A DNA stretch of 64,000 bases from Mycobacterium basiliense (GTDB taxonomy: Bacteria > Actinomycetota > Actinomycetes > Mycobacteriales > Mycobacteriaceae): assembly GCF_900292015.1 (NCBI RefSeq), contig NZ_LR130759.1, forward strand, positions 1,116,001 to 1,180,000, in the 5' to 3' direction. Under the pieces are notes generated by a model. The model was not told where the DNA came from. It did no database searches and saw only the letters and a program-made list of their open reading frames with translations. Positions 48,532-57,500 of the stretch are shown piece by piece (position 1 is the first letter of the stretch; every line of letters begins with the position of its first letter). Made by a program: the position numbers and the translations under genes.

Positions 48532-50822
48532 ACGCTGAGTCGCTGCCACTGATCGCTATCGAACCCGACCAGCCCGAGGGCAAGCCGACGTGCGGGGAGC
48601 TGAACTCGGCCGACGGCCGTCGGCTCCCACTCAAAGCGCTCACCATCGACACCGTCATCGTCGGTTTGACCGCTACCTCCACCGTCCGCCAGCGCTTCGT
48701 CAACATCGGCGATACGACGATCGAGGCCAGCTATGTGTTCCCGTTGCCGGCCCGCGCGGGGGTCACCGAGTTCGCCGCCTCGCTTGCCGGCCGGCGGGTG
48801 CTCGGCGTACTCAAGGAACGGGGTCAGGCGCGCGACGACTACGAGCAGGCGCTGTCCGCCGGGCAGCGCGCCGCGATCGTGGAGGAGGACCGCTCCGACG
48901 TGTTCTCGGTCCGGGTGGGCAATCTCGGGCCGGGGGAGGAAGCCACCATCGAGATGCGCCTGACCGGTCCGCTGGAGTACGAGGACGGTGAGGCCAGTTT
49001 CCGTTTCCCGCTGGTTGTGGCGCCCCGCTACACCGCCGGTAGCCCGCTGCCCGGCGACCGGACCGGCGCCGGGATGGCGCCCGACACCGACGCGGTGCCC
49101 GACGCGTCGCGGGTGACGCCGCCGCGCCTAACCGACCACGACGTACGCCCCGAGGTGCGGGTCACGATTTCGCTGGACAGCGGCGGACTATCGGTGTCAG
49201 AACTGCGGTCTTCGCTGCCAACCACGGTGCAGCGGCCGTCGGCCGATGGGGTGACCCGCTTACGGGTCGCGCCGGGTGCCCGGGCCGATCGCGACCTTGT
49301 GCTGCGCTTCCGCGTCGATCGCGACCAGCTCTCGTCGTCGGCACTGCTGGTCCCCGACGCCGAGCGCACCGCGGCTTCCCCGGCGGCGGAAGGCACCTGG
49401 TCACTCACCCTGGTGCCGCCGGCCGAACCATCCAGCGCGGCCCGCGACGTCGTGGTGGTGCTGGATCGCTCCGGATCGATGGCCGGCTGGAAGATGGTCG
49501 CCGCCCGGCGTACCGCCGGGCGCATTGTGGACATGCTCGACGCCGGTGACCGGTTCTGTGTGCTGGCCTTCGATGACCGGATCGATACATCCCCGGCCAT
49601 GCCGGACGGGCTGGTGGAGGCGTGCGACCGCAACCGGTTCGCGGCGGCCTCGTGGCTGGGTTCGTTGCGCAGCCGCGGCGGCACCGTCATGGCGCAACCC
49701 CTGAGCAAAGCCGTCGAATTGCTCGCCGAATCCAGCGCAGAGCGGCAGGCCAGCGTGGTCTTGGTGACCGATGGCCAGATTAGCGGGGAGGACCACCTGC
49801 TGCGATCGCTGGCACCTGGGGTCGGACGAACCCGGATCTACTGCGTGGGCGTCGACCGTGCCGTCAATGCCGGGTTCCTCGAGCGGCTGGCGGGTTTGGG
49901 TAGCGGTCGAGCCGAGTTGGTCGAGTCGGAAGATCGCCTGGACGAGGTGATGGCCCGACTGGCTCGCACCATCGGGCGCCCAGCGCTGACCTCAGTCAGG
50001 GTGCGCGCCGAAGGTTTCGAAATCATCGAGGACACCATCACCCCCGACCGGGTTCCGGACGCCTTCGCCGGCGTGCCGTGCGTGATCTCCGGACGATATC
50101 GCGGCGCCGCCGCCAACGCGAAGCTGTACGTGGATGCCGACGGTGCGACCGGTCGCTTCACCGCGACGGTACCCACCCGGCTGGTGCCGGATGCCCTTGC
50201 GGTGCAGACGATCTGGGCCCGCTCGGTGGTCCGCGACCTGGAGGATGCCTACGCATCCGGGCGTGGGGCCGACGAGTTGGCGCAGCGCCTGGTCGCACAC
50301 TCCATCCGCTATGGCGTGCTGTCGCGGTTCACCGCGTTTGTGGCCATCGACCCAGAACATACGGAGGCTGGGCCGATCACCGAGGTCGTGCAGCCCGTCG
50401 AGCCACCGTCCGGGTGGGCGCCGCTCGCAGGCGGTTTCGTCGGGGCGGCCGCGGGAGCAGCCCTGGCGCGCGGCGGGGTCGCCGGCCGGCCGATGGCGTT
50501 CCCGGCCGCCGCTCCGGTGCCCCCGCTGCGGGACTTGCTGCGCCGGGTGGCGATGGGTATTGGCGGTGACGGCGCCGAACTCGATCCGGAGCTCGACGAG
50601 GTCTGGTCCGCGCTGAGCGTCCATCGCGACCGGGCACCCGATTCGGTATTGGCCTCGGCGCTCGCGGTACTGTGCGAGGCGCTCAATCGCTACCTGTGCA
50701 CCGCCACCAAGCAGAATGCCGATCGGGTGCGCGCGGCCCTCGACGAGGTCAAGCGCATCGTCGATGCGCAGCATCCCAAGCATCGGGTGCGACTGGTCAA
50801 CAAGCTGCGGTTCTGGGAGTAG
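48528..50822 (+). CDS. VIT and von Willebrand factor A domain protein
   Basis: Protein of 764 aa. N-terminal VIT (vault/inter-alpha-trypsin) domain about residues 20-165: TSTVRQRFVNIGDTTIEASYVFPLP (in two parts) and FAASLAGRRVLG. vWA domain about 305-490 with a complete MIDAS start DRSGSM (about 311-316) and later VVLVTDGQISGED. C-terminal third contains a Gly/Ala-rich segment (about 635-660) and a helical end (LDEVWSALSVHRDRAPDSV, RVRAALDEVKRIVDAQ). No signal peptide or clear membrane helix is seen. Bacterial VIT-vWA proteins are poorly understood; metal-dependent protein binding is the safest inference. Translationally coupled to the MerR regulator. Confidence 0.92.
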   Translation: MNAESLPLIAIEPDQPEGKPTCGELNSADGRRLPLKALTIDTVIVGLTATSTVRQRFVNIGDTTIEASYVFPLPARAGVTEFAASLAGRRVLGVLKERGQARDDYEQALSAGQRAAIVEEDRSDVFSVRVGNLGPGEEATIEMRLTGPLEYEDGEASFRFPLVVAPRYTAGSPLPGDRTGAGMAPDTDAVPDASRVTPPRLTDHDVRPEVRVTISLDSGGLSVSELRSSLPTTVQRPSADGVTRLRVAPGARADRDLVLRFRVDRDQLSSSALLVPDAERTAASPAAEGTWSLTLVPPAEPSSAARDVVVVLDRSGSMAGWKMVAARRTAGRIVDMLDAGDRFCVLAFDDRIDTSPAMPDGLVEACDRNRFAAASWLGSLRSRGGTVMAQPLSKAVELLAESSAERQASVVLVTDGQISGEDHLLRSLAPGVGRTRIYCVGVDRAVNAGFLERLAGLGSGRAELVESEDRLDEVMARLARTIGRPALTSVRVRAEGFEIIEDTITPDRVPDAFAGVPCVISGRYRGAAANAKLYVDADGATGRFTATVPTRLVPDALAVQTIWARSVVRDLEDAYASGRGADELAQRLVAHSIRYGVLSRFTAFVAIDPEHTEAGPITEVVQPVEPPSGWAPLAGGFVGAAAGAALARGGVAGRPMAFPAAAPVPPLRDLLRRVAMGIGGDGAELDPELDEVWSALSVHRDRAPDSVLASALAVLCEALNRYLCTATKQNADRVRAALDEVKRIVDAQHPKHRVRLVNKLRFWE

Positions 50823-50841
50823 TTCCTGGGGCGTCTGCCCG

Positions 50842-50856
50842 CCGACGTAACGTCGG
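50842..50856 (+). promoter_or_regulatory. Inverted repeat upstream of sigJ
   Basis: CCGACGT and ACGTCGG flank a single A, giving a perfect 7-bp inverted repeat 45 bp before the sigJ ATG and 19 bp after the vWA stop. No T-run follows, so it is more likely an operator than an intrinsic terminator. The ECF41 -35 pattern was not found upstream of sigJ. Confidence 0.4.
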
Positions 50857-50901
50857 GGCGCGTTTCGCCGCCGGGAGTGTTCCTGGCGTTACCCTCGGTT
50901 T

Positions 50902-51837
50902 ATGACCTCCACGCAGGTCGCCGAATTCGAAGCCCTGCGTCCGCATCTCCTGTCCGTCGCCTACCGGGTGACCGGGACGGTAGCCGACGCCGAAGACATC
51001 GTGCAGGAGGCCTGGCTGCGCTGGGCGGACCAGGACACCGCCATTGGCGACCTGCGGGCCTGGCTGACCACCGTGGTGAGCCGGCTCGGCCTGGACAAGT
51101 TGCGCTCCGCGGCGCATCGGCGGGAGACCTACACCGGTCACTGGTTGCCCGAGCCGGTGGTCACCCGCCTCGATGAGGCCGATCCCCTGTCCGCCGTGGT
51201 CGCCCACGAGGATGCGCGGTTCGCCGCGATGGTGGTGCTGGATCGCCTCAACCCCGATCAGCGAGTTGCGTTCGTGTTGCACGACGGGTTCGCCCTACCG
51301 TTTGCCGAAGTCGCCGAGGTGTTGGGAACCACCCAGGCCGCCGCTCGGCAGCTGGCGTCGCGAGCCCGCAAGGCCGTGGCCGGCACAGCCGACGGGCCGG
51401 CGCTGGTATCGGAGCGGCCCGATCCCACCCATGACGAGGTGGTGGGCCGGCTGATGGCGGCAATGGCCGCGGGCGACGTGGACGCCGTGGTGTCGTTGCT
51501 GCATCCCGACGTGACCTTCATCGGTGATGCAAATGGCCGGGCGCCCACCGCTTCTCGGGTCATCCGCGGTGCGGACAAGGTGGCTCGGTTCATGTTTGGT
51601 CTGGCCCGGCGTTACGGCCCGGCGTTCTACTCGGCACATCAGCTGGCGTTGGTCAACGGTGAGCTGGGCGCCTACACGTCTGGAACCGAGGGCAAGGACG
51701 GGCATTGGGCGATGCTGCCGCGCATCACCGCGATGACGGTGCGCGACGGAAAGGTATGCGCCCTATGGGATATCGCCAACCCCGACAAGTTCACCGGCTC
51801 ACCACTGCGTGAGCTCACCCGCCAGCGGCCGGGCTGA
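50902..51837 (+). CDS. sigJ: ECF41-group RNA polymerase sigma factor SigJ
   Basis: ECF sigma factor of 311 aa. Sigma-2 region (about residues 8-75: LRPHLLSVAYRVTGTVADAEDIVQEAWLRW), sigma-4 region (about 105-160: LDRLNPDQRVAFVLHDGFALPFAEVAEVLG, TQAAARQLASRARKAV), then a C-terminal SnoaL-like domain of about 130 aa that replaces an anti-sigma factor in this group. The ECF41 signature NPDKF (usually NPDKL) is at about 293-297; the DGGGK loop is degenerate (DANGRAP). Its convergent neighbour is an AhpD-like carboxymuconolactone decarboxylase gene, the usual type of ECF41 target. Orthologue of Rv3328c. Confidence 0.95.
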   Translation: MTSTQVAEFEALRPHLLSVAYRVTGTVADAEDIVQEAWLRWADQDTAIGDLRAWLTTVVSRLGLDKLRSAAHRRETYTGHWLPEPVVTRLDEADPLSAVVAHEDARFAAMVVLDRLNPDQRVAFVLHDGFALPFAEVAEVLGTTQAAARQLASRARKAVAGTADGPALVSERPDPTHDEVVGRLMAAMAAGDVDAVVSLLHPDVTFIGDANGRAPTASRVIRGADKVARFMFGLARRYGPAFYSAHQLALVNGELGAYTSGTEGKDGHWAMLPRITAMTVRDGKVCALWDIANPDKFTGSPLRELTRQRPG

Positions 51838-52035
51838 CACCATACGTTGGAAACGGCAAATGTCGGTCTGAGTCTCGATGCGCTGACCTTTCGTGGGTTT
51901 CCGAGCATGACGGCGCGCAGGGCACCGATACGCCGGTCCAACCGGCCACGGCGGCCGCGGAGGGGACGGACGGACCGGCGGCCGGCGAAGCTGCCGGGCA
52001 GCGCGGCGGCGGCCGCGGCGCACCAGGCCTGACGG

Positions 52036-52644
52036 TTAGGACCGGTTGGCCCCGAACTCCGATTGGGGGACCGCCCACGGAACCCGGCACGCGTCGCCGG
52101 AGTTGAAGCCCTGTTCGGTGATACCCAGTGCCGAATACATCCGCGCCCGCATGTTTTCCACGCCGATCTGGTAGGTCAGCTCGATCACACCGTCATCACC
52201 GAAGCGGACCCGCAGCTGGTCGACCTGCTCGTCGGTCACCGAATGCGGGTCGGTGGTCATTGCATGGGCGTAGTCGATGGCGGCCCGCTCATCGTCGCTG
52301 AACAGCGGAGACGTTGCGTAGTTGTCGATGTCTTTGAGCCGCTTGACGTCGAGGCCATCGAGGCGCTGCAGCATGGACCCGAAATCCACACACCATGAGC
52401 AGCCGATGGTGCGAGCGGTCCAAAACACCGCGAGCTCGCGAACGCTGACCGGCAGTATGCGCGACGCCCGCTGAATCATCGTTTCGTGCACGGCGTTGGC
52501 GATCAGCAGCCTAGGGTGGTGCGCGGAAACCGTGAAGGGCTCCGGGACTTCGCCGAAGCGCCGCCTGGCGACTCGGTACATCGCGCGGGTCAGTAGGCCG
52601 GCGCGCTTGGGGGACAGAGGCTCGATGCGGGTTTTCTGCGTCAT
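52036..52644 (-). CDS. AhpD-like carboxymuconolactone decarboxylase family protein
   Basis: Protein of 202 aa with the AhpD/CMD fold. The redox CxxC is Cys82-Ser-Trp-Cys85 in IGCSWCVDFGSM, in the expected helix, followed by ERAAIDYAHAMT and the ELTYQIGVENMRARMYSALG C-terminal helix. Alkylhydroperoxidase-type activity is plausible; the catalytic His/Glu relay of AhpD is not clearly conserved. The start at 52644 is chosen because the inferred SigJ promoter ends about 9 bp before it and in-frame codons upstream would cross that promoter. The gene converges on sigJ, 198 bp away, and is divergent from the condensation-like gene. Confidence 0.9.
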   Translation of the reverse strand: MTQKTRIEPLSPKRAGLLTRAMYRVARRRFGEVPEPFTVSAHHPRLLIANAVHETMIQRASRILPVSVRELAVFWTARTIGCSWCVDFGSMLQRLDGLDVKRLKDIDNYATSPLFSDDERAAIDYAHAMTTDPHSVTDEQVDQLRVRFGDDGVIELTYQIGVENMRARMYSALGITEQGFNSGDACRVPWAVPQSEFGANRS

Positions 52645-52652
52645 ACATGTCA

Positions 52653-52679
52653 GACGAGACAGGCCGTGCGAGTGTGACC
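52653..52679 (-). promoter_or_regulatory. Candidate ECF41 (SigJ) promoter of the AhpD-like gene
   Basis: On the minus strand GGTCACA (52679-52673), a 16-bp spacer and CGTC (52656-52653) match the described ECF41 pattern TGTCACA-N16-CGTC with one mismatch in the -35. The start codon at 52644 lies 8 bp past the -10, so the transcript should be leaderless or nearly so. Confidence 0.75.
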
Positions 52680-52746
52680 AGCCCGGCGCGACCGATTCCA
52701 AGAATCTCCCAAGAATTAGCCGAGGATCACGGCCGAGCATGTGGCC

Positions 52747-53223
52747 ATGTCTTCCTACTCGTATTTTGCCGACCTGCCGCAGGTTGAGGACGACGAGATC
52801 GCGGCGCACACCGAGGTGCTGGTTGCCGACTCCCGGGTAGACCAACGCCTCATTCGTGCGGCTGTGGACGAAGTCTTCACCGCCAACCCCGCCTTGGGCA
52901 CCGTCTTCGAACCCTTCTGTGACTGCTGGGCGGCTCGCCCGGGCGGCGGTTGGGGCTGGGCGGTGGAGCCCCCGGGCGACACGGTGGCCGATGTGGTCGC
53001 CAGGCAGCGCGCGGCCTTCGACATGCGTACCGGAAGGCTATTCGCGGTGTCCTTGATCCCGGGCGCTCCCGACCGTCTAGTGCTTAGCGCCAGCCACCTT
53101 TGCATCGACGGCCCATCGTGGCAGCTGGTGATCGGTGAATTGGTGCGAGCCTATGACGGAAGTGTCTGGCGCCGTCTGTCCCCGAACGCCCCGAGCAGGT
53201 TCGCACAGCACCGTAGGTCGTGA
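52747..53223 (+). CDS. Half-length condensation-domain-like protein
   Basis: Protein of 158 aa resembling the N-terminal half of an NRPS condensation/PapA-type acyltransferase domain. The catalytic-type motif HHxxxDG appears as SHLCIDGPSW (about residues 117-126) with the first His replaced by Ser but the catalytic second His and the Asp-Gly kept. The C-terminal half of the fold (with the DFG-type latch) is absent and the frame ends at a normal stop, so this is either a truncated gene or a free-standing half domain. ATG 52747; a GTG two codons upstream is possible. Divergent from the AhpD-like gene. It may relate to the nearby PKS cluster, but that is inference. Confidence 0.75.
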   Translation: MSSYSYFADLPQVEDDEIAAHTEVLVADSRVDQRLIRAAVDEVFTANPALGTVFEPFCDCWAARPGGGWGWAVEPPGDTVADVVARQRAAFDMRTGRLFAVSLIPGAPDRLVLSASHLCIDGPSWQLVIGELVRAYDGSVWRRLSPNAPSRFAQHRRS

Positions 53224-53249
53224 CTGTGAATGTCTGCACCGGTAGCGAA

Positions 53250-53858
53250 TTAGTGATTTTGGACGCGCAATCCGTCGATTACAACGTCTACCGCAAGCCT
53301 GGCCAGCGTCGTTTCGGACGGACCCTGCCGCAGCGCGTTGCGGATCTGCTCCGGAGCGCTGGCCAGGCCCCCAATTCCCCAGGTGGTGAGGAAGAAGTAC
53401 ACGGTTTCCACCGCACCTTCCCTGACCACGCCCAAATCCTGCAGCGCCTCGAGCACTCGTGCGGAGTTTTCCCGGGTGGGCCCGACGTAGCGAGAAAACA
53501 TATATTCGAACCGCGGACCGGGCCGTGCGGCCTCCTGCTGGATGATCCTGGTCAGGGCGGGATTTTTCATGGTGGCCTGGGCGTACTGCAGCATCACCGC
53601 GCGCAGCCGCTCGAGCGGGTCGGCATCGACAAGGTCGCTGGGCACCTCCAACTCGGTCGCCAACTGTTGAAAGCCGTGGTCGACAGCCGCCTTCCAGGCG
53701 GCCTCCTTCGACTCGTAGCGTCGGTGGATCAGGTTGTGACTGATTCCCAGGTGCCGACACAACTCGCGCAGGCTGATGCCGTGATAACCGAGGTCGGCGA
53801 AAGCCTGGAGTAACTGGTCCAAAAGGACTGCCTCCGCGATCACCTTCGGGCGTGCCAC
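53250..53858 (-). CDS. TetR-family transcriptional regulator
   Basis: Regulator of 202 aa. N-terminal helix-turn-helix about residues 25-60: YHGISLRELCRHLGISHNLIHRRYESKE, a standard TetR HTH with the final helix start. The rest (ATMKNPALTRIIQQEAARPG, YFFLTTWGIGGLAS) fits a TetR ligand-binding dimerization domain. GTG start 53858 (V-A-R-P-K-V) matches the usual position; in-frame codons upstream lack a binding site. It is divergent from the PKS gene across a 644-bp gap and its stop is 26 bp from the convergent condensation-like gene. Control of the PKS cluster is plausible but not shown. Confidence 0.9.
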   Translation of the reverse strand: MARPKVIAEAVLLDQLLQAFADLGYHGISLRELCRHLGISHNLIHRRYESKEAAWKAAVDHGFQQLATELEVPSDLVDADPLERLRAVMLQYAQATMKNPALTRIIQQEAARPGPRFEYMFSRYVGPTRENSARVLEALQDLGVVREGAVETVYFFLTTWGIGGLASAPEQIRNALRQGPSETTLARLAVDVVIDGLRVQNH

Positions 53859-54502
53859 AGCAACAGCGTAGGGGTTCAGCGATTCGGATGAGGCCAGGTG
53901 GTGCAGAATCGGACCACTCGGCGCGCCGGATGCCCCTGGCATTCTTGGGGAAGCCGCAGCCCCAACAGCGGAAAGCACACCGATAGTCCTGGGTGCGTTG
54001 GGGTCCCCGGTCCGGTGTCAATGTGCGGACTGCTGCATCCCGGACCAGCCGGACAGGGCTGGTTGCCCATCGAAAGTGCCGCCGTCGTGTACTAATTTGC
54101 TGCGCGGACGATGACTCATGCGCGTGCACCGACGGGAATTCGCTCCCCCCGCCTGCAATGGCGCTGTGTTGCGTTCGTATTCGAGACGAAAGACCGAGGG
54201 AGCGTGAATTACTTTCTCGCTGAAAGGCTATGCGATGGCTAGACAAAGGTCATCCTGGGTGTTGTGGTCGAGACCGCGTGTTTTCGCCGCGGTCTCACAT
54301 TGCTTAGCCTGCGCTTGGGCGAGGGTCGGACGCGTGTTCGCCGGACGGCCTCGCCAGGTTAGGGGGAGTGGCGGTTTGAGTGTCTGCTAACCCCTAGCGA
54401 TCAGCTGCCCGATGAGTGGTCAAACCGACTGGTGCGCATGGCATTAGACAACCGGCCCGACAAACGGATAGTACGGATACTAATGCAAACCTTGGAGAGA
54501 AA
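53859..54502. other. Intergenic region between the TetR and PKS genes
   Basis: 644 bp with no convincing gene. A long open frame on the minus strand that crosses it (to 54246) is out of frame with the TetR gene and lacks family features. Two weak dyads are visible: TTCGT/ACGAA around 54174-54190, and TAGTA-CGGA-TACTA at 54469-54482, 20 bp before the PKS start. Either could be a regulator-binding site. GGAGAG at 54494-54499 is the PKS ribosome-binding site. Confidence 0.55.
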
Positions 54503-57500
54503 ATGGACGCGCAGCTCGCCAAAGTGACCGAGGCCCTTCGCAAAGCGGCAACCCAGTTGGATTGGCTCAAGCGCCAAAACAGCGCCCTGAAATTGCGTGC
54601 TAGCGAGCCGGTGGCGGTGGTGGGTATGGGTTGTCGCTTTCCGGGCGGGGTGGATTCGCCAGCTGGGTTATGGGATTTGGTGGTCGGTGGCGGGGACGCG
54701 GTCTCCAGTTTCCCTGAGGATAGGGGCTGGGATGTGGAGGCGTTGTTTGATCCTGACCCAGACGCGGCGGGGAAGTCATACACCCGTTGGGGCGGGTTTC
54801 TCGCCGACGCCGCGGATTTCGATGCTGGCTTTTTTGGAATTCCGCCCGGTGAGGCGCTGGTGATGGATCCCCAGCAGCGGCTGCTGTTGGAGTGTTCCTG
54901 GGAGGCAGTGGAACACGCGGGGATTGACCCGGTGTCGTTGCGGGGCTCGGCCACTGGGGTGTTCGTCGGCATGATGAACCCCGATTATGGGCTGGGACAG
55001 CGGTTGGAGGAGTTACAGGGGTACGGGCTGACCGCTGCGGAGGCAAGTGTCGCCTCGGGGCGGATCGCCTACGCGCTGGGTTTGGAGGGGCCTGCGGTGT
55101 CGGTGGACACGGCGTGCTCGTCGGCCTTGGTGGCGTTGCATCTGGCATGTCAATCGTTGCGCTCGGGGGAGTGCGATGTGGCGCTGGCGGGCGGAGTCAC
55201 GGTCATGGCCACGCCCGGCGTATTCGTGGGATTTTCCCGGCAGCGCGGATTGGCCGCTGACGGACGGTGCAAGGCGTTTGCGCAATCCGCCGATGGCGTC
55301 GGTTGGGGCGAAGGCGCTGGGGTGGTGGTCCTTCAGCGATTGTCCGAGGCGCTGCGACGCGGTCATCGGGTGCTCGCGGTGCTGCGTGGTAGCGCGGTCA
55401 ACCAGGATGGCGCCTCCAATGGTTTGACGGCGCCCAACGGACCATCCCAGGAGCGGGTGATCCAGGCGGCGCTGGCGAACGCCGGGCTGTCGGCGGCCGA
55501 CATCGACGTGGTGGACGCCCACGGAACGGGTACCACGCTGGGTGATCCCATTGAGGCTCGTGCGCTGTTGGCGACCTACGGTCAGGATCGCCCTGCGGGC
55601 CAACCCTTGTGGGTGGGCTCGATCAAATCGAACTTGGGTCACACTCAAGCTGCGGCGGGCATGGCCGCGCTCATCAAGATGATTCAGGCGATGCGCCACC
55701 AGACGATGCCGGCGACGTTGCACGTCGATGCGCCCACGCCGCATGTGGATTGGTCCGATGGGGCGGTGGAGTTGTTGACCCGCTCCCGTAGCTGGTCGAC
55801 CGAGGATGGCCGCCCCCGTCGGGCCGGGATCTCCGCCTTTGGGATTAGTGGGACCAACGCGCACCTGATTGTGGAACAGGCTCCGGCCCAGCCGGCCATC
55901 GACGCGGCTACTGAGTCACCTGCTGGGGGGCCCTCGACGCTACCGTGGGTGATCTCGGCCAAGTCGCCGGCGGCGTTGGCGGCTCAGGCGACTCGACTGT
56001 TGGCCGCGGTGGATGCCGACGAGCAATTCGATCCGGTGGATGTGGGGTATTCGCTGGCACGGCGAACGGTGTTTGAGCATCGCGCGGTGGTCGTGGGCAG
56101 GAATCGGGCGGAACTACTGGCGCGGTTGGCCACGCTGGCGGCCGGTGAGCCCGGTGCGGGCGTGGCTGCGGGCCGGGCCCACGCGGCCGGCAAGACGGTG
56201 CTGGTCTTTCCCGGCCAGGGCTCCCAGTGGGTCGGCATGGGTCGTGAGTTGCTTGACGTATCACCTGTGTTCGCAGACCAAATGCGTTCGTGTGCAGAGG
56301 CGTTGGCGGAATTCGTGAACTGGTCGTTGCTCGATGTGGTCGCGGGGGTGGCTGGAGCACCGGGGCTCGATCGGGTGGACGTGGTGCAGCCGGCGTTGTG
56401 GGCGGTGATGGTGTCGCTGGCCCGGATGTGGGAGTCGGTAGGGGTGCTGCCCGATGCGGTAATTGGACACTCGCAAGGTGAGGTCGCTGCAGCCTATGTG
56501 GCGGGAGCATTGTCGCTGCGCGATGCCGCGGCGGTGGTGGCATTGCGTAGCCGGATGTTGGTGAGGTTGGCGGGAAGCGGCGGGATGGTCTCGTTGGCGT
56601 GCGATGCGACATCGGCGAACATCTTGCTGTCCCCCTTCGGGGATCGGCTTGGCATCGCGGCGATCAACGGTATTGGGTCGGTGGTGGTTTCCGGCGAGCT
56701 GGATGCGATTGAGGAACTGTTGGGTCGGTGCGAGGCTCAGCAGGTTCGGGCTCGTCGTATCGAGGTGAATTATGCGGCACACTCCGCGCAACTGGACGCG
56801 ATAGGTACGGATCTGGTTGTGGCGCTGGCCGACATCCAGCCAAAGCCGTCAGCAATCGCGTTCGTGTCTACGGTGACTGGCGATGTGGTTGATGGTGCCG
56901 GACTGGATGCCGAGTATTGGTTTCGCAACATTCGCCAGACGGTGCAGTTCGAACGGGCGGTGCGGTACTGCCGTCAGGAGGGCTATCGGACTTTCATTGA
57001 GGCCAGTCCACATCCGGCTCTGTTGGCAGGTATCGAGGATACCCTCGCCGACGCTGACGGGCATTCCGAATCGGGCGAAGCGGTGGCGATTCCGACGCTG
57101 GGACGCAATGACGGTGGGTTGTCCCGGTTTTGGCTCTCGGTGGGCCAGGCGTTTACCGCCGGTGCGCGGGTGGATTGGCCGGCGGCGTTCGCCGACGGAG
57201 GCGGACGACTGGTCGATCTACCAACGTATGCCTTTCAGCGGCAGAGATATTGGCTGGCGGCAACCGCGGGGCGGGCCGACACCGCCGGTCTGGGTGTGGG
57301 AGAGACGCACCATGGTCTGTTAGGCGCGGTGGTGCAGTTGCCCGATACCGGTGGGTTGGTCCTGACCGGGCGGTGGTCGCTTGCGGCGCAACCATGGCTA
57401 GCGCAGCACGCGGTCAACGGGGTGGTGGTGTTTTCCGGTGCCGGGTTTGCGGAGCTGGCCCTCTATGCGGGCGACCAGGTGGGCTGCCCGGTAGTGCAGG

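Noticed and set aside
50823..50901. ECF41-type autoregulatory promoter for sigJ
   Set aside because: No TGTCACA-like -35 with CGTC at 16 bp was found in this gap; only the inverted repeat at 50842-50856 is present.
53077..54246. Minus-strand frame of 389 codons overlapping the TetR gene
   Set aside because: Out of frame with a clear TetR protein and Arg-rich; a high-GC shadow.
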